A stretch of DNA of 64,000 bases from Pediococcus parvulus (GCF_007990205.1 NZ_BJWE01000006.1:1-64000), one strand, 5' to 3'. Shown: positions 17,541 to 26,580, counted from the stretch's first letter. Numbers and translations: made by a program. The notes: generated by a model from the sequence alone, not told the origin.

Positions 17541-17942
17541 ATGGACTTTGATCCAAACTGTGTATTCTGTCAAAAACAACCATCAGATTATGTACTTGAA
17601 AACAAACTCGTGATTGCGTTCTGGGATATTCATCCAGTTAGCAAGGGACACTTACTTATTATCCCTAAACGGCATGTAACGCAAGTTTGGGACGTTACGG
17701 ACGCAGAAAAAGCCGAACTAGTACAAATGATCGCAGATGCAAAAAAACTGTTAGACGCCAAATTTGAGCCTGATGGGTATAATGTCACAATTAACTCTGG
17801 TGCTGCGGCCGGTCAAAGCGTTTTTCACTGTCATATTCATCTAATCCCGCGTTATTGGAATAAAGTAACTAAACGGGTTGGCGCAATTCCTGGTCAGTTT
17901 TTGGTACCCAAGTCGCGACCAGAGTTCAAGGATCTTAAATAG
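17541..17942 (+). CDS. hit: HIT-family nucleotide hydrolase
   Basis: Starting at the ATG at 17541 after AAGGAGGCG, the product is 133 residues with CVFCQK near the N-terminus (partial metal site) and the histidine triad SVFHCHIHLIPRY. HIT proteins hydrolyse nucleoside polyphosphate or phosphoramidate derivatives in the cytoplasm. The longer frame beginning at 17505 lacks a ribosome-binding site. It is of normal length and intact. Confidence 0.9.
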   Translation: MDFDPNCVFCQKQPSDYVLENKLVIAFWDIHPVSKGHLLIIPKRHVTQVWDVTDAEKAELVQMIADAKKLLDAKFEPDGYNVTINSGAAAGQSVFHCHIHLIPRYWNKVTKRVGAIPGQFLVPKSRPEFKDLK

Positions 17943-18016
17943 TTTTGATAGCGAGAAACAACAAAACGACGTATAATTTAGTTAGCAAATGACGCAAGCA
18001 AAATGGGGTGAGCGCG

Positions 18017-18553
18017 ATGAAAAGATTTAAAAGATTAGCTATTTTTATTGGAATATCAGTTTTAGGATTAAGCTTGGTATTAACGGGTTGTGCGCAATCT
18101 GGAACTGATTCGGGAAGATCCATCAAATCCAGCGCACCAAAAGTTTCTAAAGTGTCCGCCAGCAAACAAATTCGGAATAATAGTGGGTTATGGTATTTTT
18201 CTAAATCAGTAAAGGCCAAGTCCAATTCTGGAATAGAGGCGTTTGTGTTTTCAAAAAAAGGAACTGTTGAAGCTTATAACGTAAAAAAGTACTATTCTTC
18301 CTATTCAGCAGCTAAAAAAGCTAAGGGTCTTAATAAATTTGGTAAAGGAACTTATAAACTTAAAGTAAATAAACAAAAACAGACAATTGTAACTTTAAAA
18401 ATGAAACTTTCTGGGATTCCTGCTACTTATCAATTTAAGTTAAAAAAGGGGTTGGCCAAAAAGTATAAGGGACTCATTTTTCATGGCTTTAATGCAGCCC
18501 GGACTGTTGATAGCGATAGTGTCAACGGTGTGTTAGTTCAAGTTAGAAAGTAA
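18017..18553 (+). CDS. putative lipoprotein
   Basis: From the ATG at 18017 the protein has a lipoprotein signal (FIGISVLGLSLVLTGC, lipobox LTGC), so the Cys at about residue 25 should be lipidated. A serine/lysine-rich linker is followed by a basic domain of about 110 residues with no family I recognise; the KKYYSSYSAAKKAKGLNKFG segment recalls short surface lipoproteins of lactobacilli. It has GGGGTGAG upstream and ends in a terminator shared with the convergent GNAT gene. Confidence 0.7.
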   Translation: MKRFKRLAIFIGISVLGLSLVLTGCAQSGTDSGRSIKSSAPKVSKVSASKQIRNNSGLWYFSKSVKAKSNSGIEAFVFSKKGTVEAYNVKKYYSSYSAAKKAKGLNKFGKGTYKLKVNKQKQTIVTLKMKLSGIPATYQFKLKKGLAKKYKGLIFHGFNAARTVDSDSVNGVLVQVRK

Positions 18554-18554
18554 A

Positions 18555-18597
18555 AAAGAAGATTATCGCAATTTAAAATGCGGATAATCTTCTTTTC
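18555..18597. terminator. bidirectional terminator
   Basis: AAAAGAAGATTATC and GATAATCTTCTTTT form a 14-bp stem between the convergent lipoprotein and GNAT genes. It overlaps the last codons of the GNAT gene. Confidence 0.8.
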
Positions 18598-19027
18598 TTG
18601 TATCTTGAAGGGTGAAGTAAGCCGGTGACTCCCACGAGGATTTACCAATGATTTTAAACCCTTGTGCTTTATAAAAAGCAAGTGCGTTGGTATTTTTACG
18701 TACGCATTTTAAAATAACTGGGGCAGTTGCTAGTTGGCGGACATGGTCAATTAACTGGCGGCCAATTCCTAAATGCATATATTCAGGGTCAATAAATAAA
18801 AGATGAACAAAATTATCCTGTTCATAAAAACTAATGAAGCCCACAATTTTGTCATTTAAAACAGCCTTTAAGGTTAATTCACCTTTTGAATCACGTTCAA
18901 AGTCAGAATGGGTGGGATGTTTGACCCACGGAAAGGTTTCTTGTCGTGAATGCAGATACACCTGGGCTAACTGCAAAGTATCTTCTGCTTTGGCGGGTAA
19001 TATTTGGACTTTGTTAGTTTGTGTCAT
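18563..19027 (-). CDS. GNAT-family N-acetyltransferase
   Basis: The 154-residue product (ATG at 19027 after AAAGGAAAA) has the GNAT acetyl-CoA motif as HLLFIDPEYMHLGIGRQLIDHV, where the GIG loop stands for the R/Q-x-x-G-x-G/A signature, and ends with ALAFYKAQGFKIIGKS, typical motif B. It transfers acetyl groups to an amine or protein; the acceptor is unknown. Confidence 0.82.
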   Translation of the reverse strand: MTQTNKVQILPAKAEDTLQLAQVYLHSRQETFPWVKHPTHSDFERDSKGELTLKAVLNDKIVGFISFYEQDNFVHLLFIDPEYMHLGIGRQLIDHVRQLATAPVILKCVRKNTNALAFYKAQGFKIIGKSSWESPAYFTLQDTRKEDYPHFKLR

Positions 19028-19447
19028 CGCGTACTTTTCCTTTTTAAATTTAATTTTAAAAATGTAATTTAACTGCAATATTGTCTTCACAAAATATTCA
19101 CAATTTGTGGATATTATTAATCATATAAATAACTTTTTCATTTACTCCCCCCATAAAGTGAATGGATGATCATGTATATGGTCATGTTACTTATTTTCCG
19201 TTGCCGCGGCAACGGTTTTTTTGTACCCAAAATTTAGAAACACCAAACTGGTTTGGAAAAGAGATGATCTTTTTAAACCAATTTTTTTGCAAAAAACCAA
19301 AACCGGTTTTAAATATGCCTATGTAAGGGTAGAATAAACACATGACACTGGATGCTGCTTATTTTGTTACTATTTGTCGAAACGTTAGTGCATAAAGTGT
19401 GCATTTATTATAAAAATTAGTAGTATATTAGCTATCGGGGGATAATT
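19028..19447. other. gene-free interval upstream of cls with hairpin and dyads
   Basis: I see no protein gene. The interval holds a GC-rich hairpin with T-run (19198-19222) and two perfect dyads with a common AAAC-GTTT core: CCAAACTGGTTTGG (19243-19256) and AAAACCGGTTTT (19299-19310). They could be operators for the downstream cardiolipin synthase gene or mark a small transcribed RNA ending at the hairpin. Confidence 0.4.
19198..19222 (+). terminator. GC-rich terminator hairpin
   Basis: CCGTTGCCGCGGCAACGG is an 18-bp perfect palindrome followed by a run of Ts. No gene precedes it on the plus strand within 600 bases, so it would end a short RNA or leader starting near 19130, where TATAAA is seen. 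Confidence 0.7.
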
Positions 19448-20905
19448 ATGAACTGGGTACATATTATCATAGAAATTATTGTTGCAGTGAACTCACTAGC
19501 TGCTATTGTGACTGTTTTTCGTGAAAAACGAGATATTGCTGCAACGTGGGCTTGGTTACTTGTCCTCTTTTTTCTTCCCGTTGTCGGTTTCATCTTTTAT
19601 GCGTTTGCAGGACGAAAACTGCCTAAAGGTAAAATGTTTCAATTGAGAAAAGAAACTAAAATTGAATTACAACGAGTTTTAGCTCGACAAACACAAGAAT
19701 TAAATAGTGATCATACAGCGGCTGACAAGGTTGTTGAAGATGCAAGCGGGATGGCAACTATGTTTATGAATGCAGATTCCGCCTTTTTGAGTCACCGAAA
19801 TCGGGTGAAACTAATTACGGATGGTAAAGAATTATTTCATGAAATGTTCCAAGATATTGAACGTGCAAAAAAGCATATTCATATTGAATTTTACACATTT
19901 TATGCTGATGAAATTGGTCATGATGTACTCCATCTATTGGAAAAGAAGGCTGCTGAAGGCGTTGATGTGCGTGTTATCTGGGATTCTTGGGGATCAATGG
20001 GTACCAAGACTAAATTTTTTGATCATCTTCGTGAACTTGGTGGGCATGCTTCACCATTCTTGGGGACTCATTCACCAGTCACCGACTTTCGTTTAAACTT
20101 CAGAGACCATAGAAAAATTGTGGTTATTGATGGTCAAGTTGGGTATACAGGTGGGTTCAATATTGGCGATCAATATTTAGGTCGAAAGAAAAAATTTGGG
20201 TATTGGCGTGATACGCATATGCGGATCGCTGGCTCTGGTGTATATGGTTTACAGGCTCGTTTTATTCGTGATTGGAATGCCACTGAACCTGAGCACTCAA
20301 TTGATAAAGTATTTGATCCCGGTTCAACCTATTTCCCTGTGGCCAAGGTTAATGGTAATACCAGTTTGCAGGTGGTCGCGAGTGGCCCGGATTCGGATAC
20401 AGAAACCATTAAACTGGGCTATTTGAAGTTGATTTATTCAGCTCATCGTTCAATTTGGATGCAGACCCCCTATTTAATTCCGGATGATAGTGTGTTGGAT
20501 GCTTTACGAGTAGCGGCACTATCAGGAATTGATGTGCGGATTATGATTCCTCACATGCCAGACCATGCCTTTGTTTACCGTGCAACTCAGTACTATGCAC
20601 GACAATGTGCTAAATGGGGTATTCAGATTTATAACTATGATGCTGGATTCTTACATGCAAAAACGATGGTTGTGGACGGAAAAGTAAGTTCAGTCGGTTC
20701 AGCCAATATGGATTTTCGTAGTTTTAAACTAAACTTTGAAGTTAATACGTTCCTGTACGACGAAAAAGTAGCTGAAAAGTTAGAAGATATATTTAAAGCG
20801 GATATTCGAAAATCAACTTTACAAACCTCGAAAATGTATGACGAACAATCAGCATGGCTGAAGTTCAAGCAATATTTTTCTCGCCTGTTATCACCAATTC
20901 TCTAA
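19448..20905 (+). CDS. cls: cardiolipin synthase
   Basis: The 485-residue enzyme has two N-terminal membrane helices (about 1-60), a linker, and two phospholipase D HKD motifs: FRDHRKIVVIDGQVGYTGG near residue 220 and LHAKTMVVDGKVSSVGSANM near 400. It joins two phosphatidylglycerol molecules to cardiolipin at the membrane. Length and order match bacterial ClsA. A GGGGG stretch precedes the ATG. The dyads upstream may regulate it. Confidence 0.92.
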   Translation: MNWVHIIIEIIVAVNSLAAIVTVFREKRDIAATWAWLLVLFFLPVVGFIFYAFAGRKLPKGKMFQLRKETKIELQRVLARQTQELNSDHTAADKVVEDASGMATMFMNADSAFLSHRNRVKLITDGKELFHEMFQDIERAKKHIHIEFYTFYADEIGHDVLHLLEKKAAEGVDVRVIWDSWGSMGTKTKFFDHLRELGGHASPFLGTHSPVTDFRLNFRDHRKIVVIDGQVGYTGGFNIGDQYLGRKKKFGYWRDTHMRIAGSGVYGLQARFIRDWNATEPEHSIDKVFDPGSTYFPVAKVNGNTSLQVVASGPDSDTETIKLGYLKLIYSAHRSIWMQTPYLIPDDSVLDALRVAALSGIDVRIMIPHMPDHAFVYRATQYYARQCAKWGIQIYNYDAGFLHAKTMVVDGKVSSVGSANMDFRSFKLNFEVNTFLYDEKVAEKLEDIFKADIRKSTLQTSKMYDEQSAWLKFKQYFSRLLSPIL

Positions 20906-20923
20906 TTTATTTTTAATTTTTAG

Positions 20924-20952
20924 TTGACGAGAATTTTTTGGCGTGGTAAGAT
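20924..20952 (+). promoter_or_regulatory. promoter of T-box/NhaC transcript
   Basis: TTGACG and TAAGAT are separated by 17 bases, a near-consensus vegetative promoter placed just ahead of the T-box leader. Confidence 0.75.
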
Positions 20953-20958
20953 GCATTC

Positions 20959-21207
20959 AACTTAATATTTAACGTTAACTTTCATACCAAGTAGCTAATT
21001 ATCTGGGTGTCAGAAAGTCGGTGGTTGCTGCGAACCGATCAGGATAATTTAGATGAAATACCATGAAACAGTTTCAATTGAACGGATAATAACTAGAGCC
21101 GTTACCTTCTAGTGAGTGGAGAGAATCTGTTTTTGGGATTCTTTCAATTTGGGTGGTACCACGGTTTTATCGTCCCTGTTGTATAAATTACAGCAGGGAC
21201 TTTTTTG
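20959..21207 (+). ncRNA. T-box riboswitch, probable tyrosine specificity
   Basis: The leader contains stem I features (AGAAAGTCGGTGG and GTTGCTGCGAACC), the T-box sequence TGGGTGGTACCACGG (21150-21164) and a terminator (CGTCCCTG...CAGGGACTTTTTT, 21171-21207). In the specifier-loop position GATGAAATACCATGAAAC contains TAC at 21059-21061, which would read tRNA-Tyr; ATA is possible by position but unlikely. NhaC genes under tyrosine T-boxes are known in lactobacilli and enterococci. Uncharged tRNA-Tyr would favour antitermination. Confidence 0.8.
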
Positions 21208-21337
21208 TTCCCTAAAATTTGGAAGGAGCGGCAGAATTATGGAAAAACGAACATGCGGAGGAATGCCTCGTTATTAAGGCTTCCTTAGAAATTACAGGTG
21301 GTCAAAATTTTTAAGAAAACTAAAAATGAGGTGCAAT
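21208..21337 (+). other. segment between T-box and nhaC with a mini-frame
   Basis: An ATG at 21239 after GGAAGGAG opens a 12-residue frame, MEKRTCGGMPRY, ending at 21277. An overlapping frame (AELWKNEHAEECLVIKASLE, ending ITGGQNF) also looks protein-like, so this may be the 3' remnant of a lost gene that once followed the T-box. I cannot decide between a leader peptide and a gene remnant. Confidence 0.3.
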
Positions 21338-22768
21338 ATGAAAAATAAAGTGAGTTTTAAAGAAGCAGTTATTGTGTTGTTAGCAATGTTAATCATTATG
21401 GGATTAGGCGTAATTAAGTTCGGTTTATCGCCACAAGTACCCGTATTATTGGTTTTAGTCGTGGTTACATTTTGGGCGCGGATTCGTCACTTTGCCTGGA
21501 CAGATGTCGATAATGGCATTAAAGAAGGTATTCAAACCGGAATTATTCCAATTTTTATTTTTATTCTTGTCGGCGCATTAATTAGTACTTGGATTGCTGC
21601 TGGGATTATTCCTTCAATGATGGTTCTAGGATTCCACATGATTAGTGTCACTTGGTTTGTGCCATCGGTATTCTTTGTTTGTGCCTTGGTTGGAACTTCA
21701 ATTGGCTCAGCGTTCACCATTATTTCCACAATTGGAATTGCCTTTTTCGGAATGGGTATGACAATGGGTGTCAATCCTGCATTAGTTGCTGGGGCAATTA
21801 TTTCCGGCGCAATCTTTGGTGATAAGTCTTCACCACTATCAGATTCCACAAACTTAGCTTCTGCCGTTGTCGGTGTTGACTTGTTTGATCATATTAAAAA
21901 CTTGATGTGGTCCACGATTCCTGCCTTTTTAGGCTCATTGATTCTTTACGCCATACTTGGTTTTCACGCTACATCTTCTGCTAATTTGGGAAAGATTGAT
22001 CAAACTGTGGCAGTTTTACAAGCGCACTTTAGTGTTAATTTCTGGGCAATTATTCCAATCGCTTTGATGTTCTTCTGTGCTTGGAAGAAAATTCCTGCAA
22101 TTCCAACTTTATTTATTAACATTGTCGTTTCCGTGTTGATGGTATTCATTGAACAACCCCAAACTCAAGTAAGCAAAATTGCCACGATTATTGAAAGCGG
22201 GTTTGTATCTAAAACGGGGAATGCAAGTGTTGATGCATTATTGACTCGTGGCGGCATTGGTAGCATGATGGGCACTGTTTCCTTAATTATCCTTACCCTG
22301 TCGTTAGGTGGCCTTCTAATGAAGTTTGGCTTGATTCAAGCCGTGATGGAGCCCTTAACAAAGCACTTGAACTCAGACGGTAAAATGGTCACTGCCACAA
22401 TTCTTTCTGGAATTGGGGTCAACATCTTTATTGGTGAACAGTACTTATCAGTGATTCTACCAGGAAAAGCTTTCAAGAAGGCGTACAATAAATCTGGGTT
22501 AGCTAACCTTGCCTTGAGCCGTGTCCTTGAAGATGGCGGAACAGTTATCAATTATTTGATTCCATGGGGGGTTGCGGGCGCGTTTGCCGCAAATACATTG
22601 GGTGTTTCGACCCTCCATTTTCTGCCCTTCGCATTTTTTAGCATCTTGTCACCAATCTTCTCGATCATTAGTGGCTTTACCGGGATTGGATTGAAGCATA
22701 CAACTGACGAAAAAAAAACGGCAACTAAAGAGAAACTCGTTGCTGATTCTGAAAGTAGTTTGAACTAA
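21338..22768 (+). CDS. NhaC-family transporter (Na+/H+ antiporter or tyrosine transporter)
   Basis: From the ATG at 21338 (GAGGTG four bases upstream) the protein is 476 residues with about 12 membrane helices and the NhaC signature regions (SGAIFGDKSSPLSDSTNLAS and NIFIGEQYLSVILPGK). NhaC relatives such as MleN and YheL exchange Na+/H+ or move amino or organic acids. Its T-box leader suggests tyrosine-responsive control, and nhaC genes accompany tyrosine decarboxylation clusters in relatives; tyrS, tdc and tyrP are absent here. Confidence 0.8.
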   Translation: MKNKVSFKEAVIVLLAMLIIMGLGVIKFGLSPQVPVLLVLVVVTFWARIRHFAWTDVDNGIKEGIQTGIIPIFIFILVGALISTWIAAGIIPSMMVLGFHMISVTWFVPSVFFVCALVGTSIGSAFTIISTIGIAFFGMGMTMGVNPALVAGAIISGAIFGDKSSPLSDSTNLASAVVGVDLFDHIKNLMWSTIPAFLGSLILYAILGFHATSSANLGKIDQTVAVLQAHFSVNFWAIIPIALMFFCAWKKIPAIPTLFINIVVSVLMVFIEQPQTQVSKIATIIESGFVSKTGNASVDALLTRGGIGSMMGTVSLIILTLSLGGLLMKFGLIQAVMEPLTKHLNSDGKMVTATILSGIGVNIFIGEQYLSVILPGKAFKKAYNKSGLANLALSRVLEDGGTVINYLIPWGVAGAFAANTLGVSTLHFLPFAFFSILSPIFSIISGFTGIGLKHTTDEKKTATKEKLVADSESSLN

Positions 22769-22800
22769 AAAAGACTAGGATTATCTGATCTTAAAGCTAG

Positions 22801-23802
22801 TTAAACATCAAAATATGATTTGCCATAATGTTGCAGTAAGACTTGCGAAAGGTTTTGGGCGATGATCTTAGAGCCGTTTAGGTCGGGATGCACGCCATCT
22901 GTATAAGTGATTGGCCAAGCGCTTGTTTCAATTAAGTAAATTAGTTGAGGAAATCGATCGGCCAATTGCTTAAGTTCCTTAGCAAAACTCTGATTAAATG
23001 GAACTAAGACATTTAAATGAGCGTCCGGAAATAGCGCATGAAGTTCTTGGAAAAAATTTAAGAACTGTTCTTGGACGAGTAGAGCTTCAAAACGGCGGTC
23101 ATTTGTACCAATATTCACGATGACTTGGTCGGGATGGTAGGCTGGGGCGGGCGTTTCAAAATCGATATATTTCACAAATCGGGGCGCTACCGGCACTCCA
23201 CCAGTACCATAGCGCAACAAACCAGCTGCACTATAAGCGATACGAATATCTTGCGCATTAAGCAATCTGGCAGTCTGTGCAGCGTAGTTTTGTTCCGCTG
23301 CATAGCCAGAAGAAGGGATGCGTTTTAACACCCAACAACCAGCTGTAATTGAGTCACCTACAAACGCAATTGTTCTACCAGCAGGCTTAACCGCAATGAG
23401 ATTTCCGGAAGTAGGCACGGAAATTGAACTGATTGCTAAGCCTTGCTGATGTAACCAGACCTCATCTGCATCTGAATTTCCCGCAAAGGTAATCCGGATC
23501 AGATGGGGCTTTTTTGTTTCAAATTGAAGTTCGCTATGTACTTCATTGACCTTCAATCGAAGCTCGGGCTGGTCATCAATAAAGATGGCGATTTCGGGCT
23601 GAAATTTAGAAGTGGGTGTGGTATTTAAAAACTTAAGCTTAAGCCGATTGGTGTTTTTAGTCATCATTAGTAAAGAGGCACCTAAGTTTGTGGTGTACAT
23701 CACGGATTGATTATCAATCGTTTTAGGTACCCAACGACCCATAAAATAAACTCCAGAGAAGAGCCCGTTAGCCTTGGTTTCAACGTATTTTGCCTGTGTC
23801 AT
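22801..23802 (-). CDS. SGNH hydrolase with N-terminal beta domain (CE2/CE3-like)
   Basis: The 333-residue protein has an N-terminal beta-sandwich-like region (1-130) and a C-terminal SGNH domain: block I IAFVGDSITAGCW (Ser), block III VIVNIGTNDRRFE and block V DGVHPDLNGSKI (Asp, His). The arrangement resembles carbohydrate deacetylases of the CE2 group. No signal peptide is present, so it should act in the cytoplasm on imported sugars or esters. It is unrelated in sequence to the SGNH protein at 9768. Confidence 0.78.
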   Translation of the reverse strand: MTQAKYVETKANGLFSGVYFMGRWVPKTIDNQSVMYTTNLGASLLMMTKNTNRLKLKFLNTTPTSKFQPEIAIFIDDQPELRLKVNEVHSELQFETKKPHLIRITFAGNSDADEVWLHQQGLAISSISVPTSGNLIAVKPAGRTIAFVGDSITAGCWVLKRIPSSGYAAEQNYAAQTARLLNAQDIRIAYSAAGLLRYGTGGVPVAPRFVKYIDFETPAPAYHPDQVIVNIGTNDRRFEALLVQEQFLNFFQELHALFPDAHLNVLVPFNQSFAKELKQLADRFPQLIYLIETSAWPITYTDGVHPDLNGSKIIAQNLSQVLLQHYGKSYFDV

Positions 23803-23829
23803 AATTTGTTAGCTCCTCTGTAATTAAAA

Positions 23830-24405
23830 TTAACCAGGATTATCCATACAACTGATTTCATGATCGTTTACTAGTCCAATTGCTTGCATAAATGAGTAAG
23901 TGATCGTGGGACCCATAAACTTGAAGCCACGTTTCTTTAGATCCTTAGCGATTTTCTCGGAGAGTGGTGTTTTAGAATGAATTTCGACAGGAATGCGGAT
24001 GTGATTATTTACCTGACGATTATTGACAAATTGCCAAATGTAATGATCGAAACTTCCAAATTCCTTTTGAATTTTTAAAAATGCCTTAGCGTTGCTAACT
24101 GTGTCTTGAATTTTTAAACGATTTCGAATGATGTTGGGATCTTGGAGAAGTTTTTCAGTATCTTCTGCCGTCATTGCGGCAACTTTGTTTAAATCAAAGT
24201 TGGCAAACGCCTTTTGAAAAGCAGGGCGCTTTTTTAAAACGAGTTCCCAGTTCAGCCCGGCTTGAAAAATTTCTAAACTCATCATTTCAAAAATATACTG
24301 GTCATCGTGGGCTGGCTGACACCATTCATTTTTATGATAGGCGCGAATTTCTGGGCCACCAGTTTTCGCCCAAGTGCAGATAAAATCATCTAATGTTTGT
24401 TTCAT
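23830..24405 (-). CDS. tag: DNA-3-methyladenine glycosylase I
   Basis: The 191-residue enzyme matches Tag: Cys near the N-terminus (CTWAKTGGPEI), YHKNEWCQPAHDD with a zinc His, the conserved FEMMSLEIFQAGLNWELVLKK segment, and the C-terminal zinc ligands in NDHEISC. It removes 3-methyladenine from alkylated DNA. An AGGTAACATG start context is seen. It is convergent with no partner and transcribed away from the methionine T-box. Confidence 0.93.
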   Translation of the reverse strand: MKQTLDDFICTWAKTGGPEIRAYHKNEWCQPAHDDQYIFEMMSLEIFQAGLNWELVLKKRPAFQKAFANFDLNKVAAMTAEDTEKLLQDPNIIRNRLKIQDTVSNAKAFLKIQKEFGSFDHYIWQFVNNRQVNNHIRIPVEIHSKTPLSEKIAKDLKKRGFKFMGPTITYSFMQAIGLVNDHEISCMDNPG

Positions 24406-24529
24406 TTCATGTTACCTCCGCTGGTTGCCAGTGAGGTGGGAAGCTGACAACGATTAATTAACTTTATTATATCGCATTTTGCACAAGAACTTGATTTATT
24501 AAAATTTGATGATAGAATAAATGCATTAT

Positions 24530-24806
24530 TAATATTAATGCGATGAAGAGAAGAGTAAGTCCAGCAATTGCTTAGAGAGTTCCGATTGGTGAAAAGGAAT
24601 CGATTGTCAGGATTGAAGATGGGCTCAGAGCTAATGTTTGAGGTGCAAGCTTTAAACACGTGAGGATACGATATAATCCCAGATATAAGTTTAGTTTACG
24701 TTTGTATCGTTGAGGTGCTGTTTGTGAGAAGAGCATAAACATGGGTGGTAACACGAAGTTTTCGTCCCTAGTCTTTTAATTAAGACATAGGGCGGAAACT
24801 TTTTTT
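24530..24806 (+). ncRNA. T-box riboswitch, methionine specificity
   Basis: The leader starts with GATGAAGAGAAGAGTAAG, has a specifier region with ATG at 24619-24621 (TGAAGATGGGC), the T-box TGGGTGGTAACACG (24742-24755) and a terminator (CGTCCCTAGTC...GACATAGGGCGGAAACTTTTTT, 24763-24806). It directly precedes metNIQ, which fits methionine control by uncharged tRNA-Met, common in Lactobacillales. It fills the gap between tag and metN. Confidence 0.88.
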
Positions 24807-24829
24807 ATTGCAAAAAAGAGGGTGATTGG

Positions 24830-25897
24830 ATGACTGAAACTATTATTGATTTAAAGAAAATTACGGTGGCATTTAAGGATGGTGAAAACCAAGTCCAAGC
24901 AGTTAAGGGCGTTGACTTACAAGTGGAAAAAGGTGACATCTATGGCATTGTTGGTTATTCAGGCGCTGGGAAAAGCACATTGGTTCGGGTGATTAATCTA
25001 TTACAGAAACCAACATCTGGTGAAGTGCATATTAATAACCAAAATTTACTGAAGTTAAAGCCAGTTGAATTACGCCAGGCACGCACCAAAATTGGCATGA
25101 TCTTTCAGCACTTTAACCTGATGAAATCCAGAACAATTTTAGGCAATGTTGAATATCCACTGTTGAAGACAAAGCTATCCAAAAAAGACCGCATTCAACG
25201 GGCCACAGAATTACTAAAGCTGGTTGGTTTAGAGCAGCGCAAAAATGATTATCCTCGTCAGTTATCTGGCGGTCAAAAACAACGAGTGGCAATTGCCCGG
25301 GCATTAGCAAATAATCCCGATATTTTGATTAGTGATGAGGCCACAAGTGCCCTAGATCCAAAAACAACCTTGTCGATTTTAAAATTATTAAAACGCCTAA
25401 ACCAAACTTTGGGATTGACGATTGTTTTAATCACCCACGAAATGCAGGCAGTGAAAGAAATTTGTAATCACGTGGCGGTCATGCAAAAAGGCAAAATTGT
25501 GGAACGGGGCAACATTGAAGATATTTTCTCAACGCCGCAAAAGAAGTTAACCCAAGAATTCATCAATATTGCGACCAACGTGGGTCCGGCTGTTGAAAAA
25601 GTGACGGAAAATCCAAGTTTTAAACTACTCACGCAAAAACAACAGTTGGTTCAATTGAACTTCATTGGTCATTCTACTGAACAGCCGATTATTTCCACTT
25701 TAGCAAAACAATTTGATGTGGATGGCAATATCTTGTTTGCCAATGTAGAACAACTGCATGAGGAAACATTAGGATTCATGATTTTAGTTTTAACGGGTGA
25801 AAGCAAAAATATTGAAACGGCAATTCAGTTTCTGAAAGAAAATCAAGTTCGGGTAAAACGACTTAATGAAGTGCCCAAAAGTGAGGTGCAAAGCTAA
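24830..25897 (+). CDS. metN: methionine ABC transporter ATP-binding protein
   Basis: The 355-residue ATPase has Walker A GYSGAGKST, the Q-loop (FQHFNLM), signature LSGGQKQRV, Walker B ILISDEATSALD and the switch His (ITHEM), then a C-terminal NIL domain (about 270-345) that senses methionine and inhibits transport. It is the first gene of a T-box-controlled operon, and its stop overlaps the metI start by one base. GAGGGTGATTGG precedes the ATG. Confidence 0.95.
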   Translation: MTETIIDLKKITVAFKDGENQVQAVKGVDLQVEKGDIYGIVGYSGAGKSTLVRVINLLQKPTSGEVHINNQNLLKLKPVELRQARTKIGMIFQHFNLMKSRTILGNVEYPLLKTKLSKKDRIQRATELLKLVGLEQRKNDYPRQLSGGQKQRVAIARALANNPDILISDEATSALDPKTTLSILKLLKRLNQTLGLTIVLITHEMQAVKEICNHVAVMQKGKIVERGNIEDIFSTPQKKLTQEFINIATNVGPAVEKVTENPSFKLLTQKQQLVQLNFIGHSTEQPIISTLAKQFDVDGNILFANVEQLHEETLGFMILVLTGESKNIETAIQFLKENQVRVKRLNEVPKSEVQS

Positions 25898-26565
25898 TGG
25901 CAAGTTGGTTTCCAAATGTAATTCATATGCAAACAGAATTTGTTCAAGCCACATGGGAAACTGTGTACATGACGTTAATTTCAGCCATTATTGCGGGCGT
26001 ATTAGGTCTGGCAACCGGTATTTTCCTGATTGCAAGTCAGCCAGGGGGAATTCTAGAGGACAGCTTCATATATGGTCTCCTAGATAAGATTGTAAACTTG
26101 TTGCGATCGATTCCATTCATAATTTTATTGGCTGTTATTGCCCCGTTTACTCGGTACTTAGTGGGTACCACAATTGGTACAACGGCGGCATTGGTTCCTT
26201 TGATTATTTGAATTTTTCCATTCTATGCCAGACAGATTCAAAATGCTTTAACGGAAATTGATCCTGGTGTGGTGGAAGCAGCTCAGGCCTCCGGGTCAAG
26301 TCCCACCGAAATTATTTTTCGTGTGTACTTGCGTGAAGGGTTACCAGATATTATCCGAGCTTCAATTTTAACGATCATTAGTTTAATTGGTCTAACCACC
26401 ATGGCGGGAGCAATTGGGTCTGGTGGTTTAGGTGATATTGCAATTAGCATCGGTTATGCGCGATTTGAAAATGACGTCACAATTGTCGCAATGATCATTA
26501 TTTTAGTCATGGTGTTTGTTATCCAGTTCGTTGGGGATTGGTTAGCAAAACGGTTAGAGCATTAA
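25897..26565 (+). pseudogene. metI: methionine ABC transporter permease, interrupted by in-frame TGA
   Basis: The frame encodes MetI (TWETVYMTLISAIIAGVLGL, LLRSIPFIILLAV, GTTIGTTAALVPLII) until a TGA at 26209-26211, then continues without a shift as IFPFYARQIQNALTEIDPG and the EAA loop VEAAQASGSSPTEII to the normal end. The full product would be 222 residues. TGA replaces a single codon, so a one-base change from TGG or GGA explains it. Readthrough, re-initiation at GTG 26269 or an assembly error remain possible. If real, methionine uptake through this system is impaired. Confidence 0.85.
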
Positions 26566-26580
26566 AAGAGGCGATCTTAA

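Noticed and set aside
26209-26211. Selenocysteine at the metI TGA
   Set aside because: MetI is not a selenoprotein family and no selenocysteine machinery or insertion element is seen; a point mutation is simpler.
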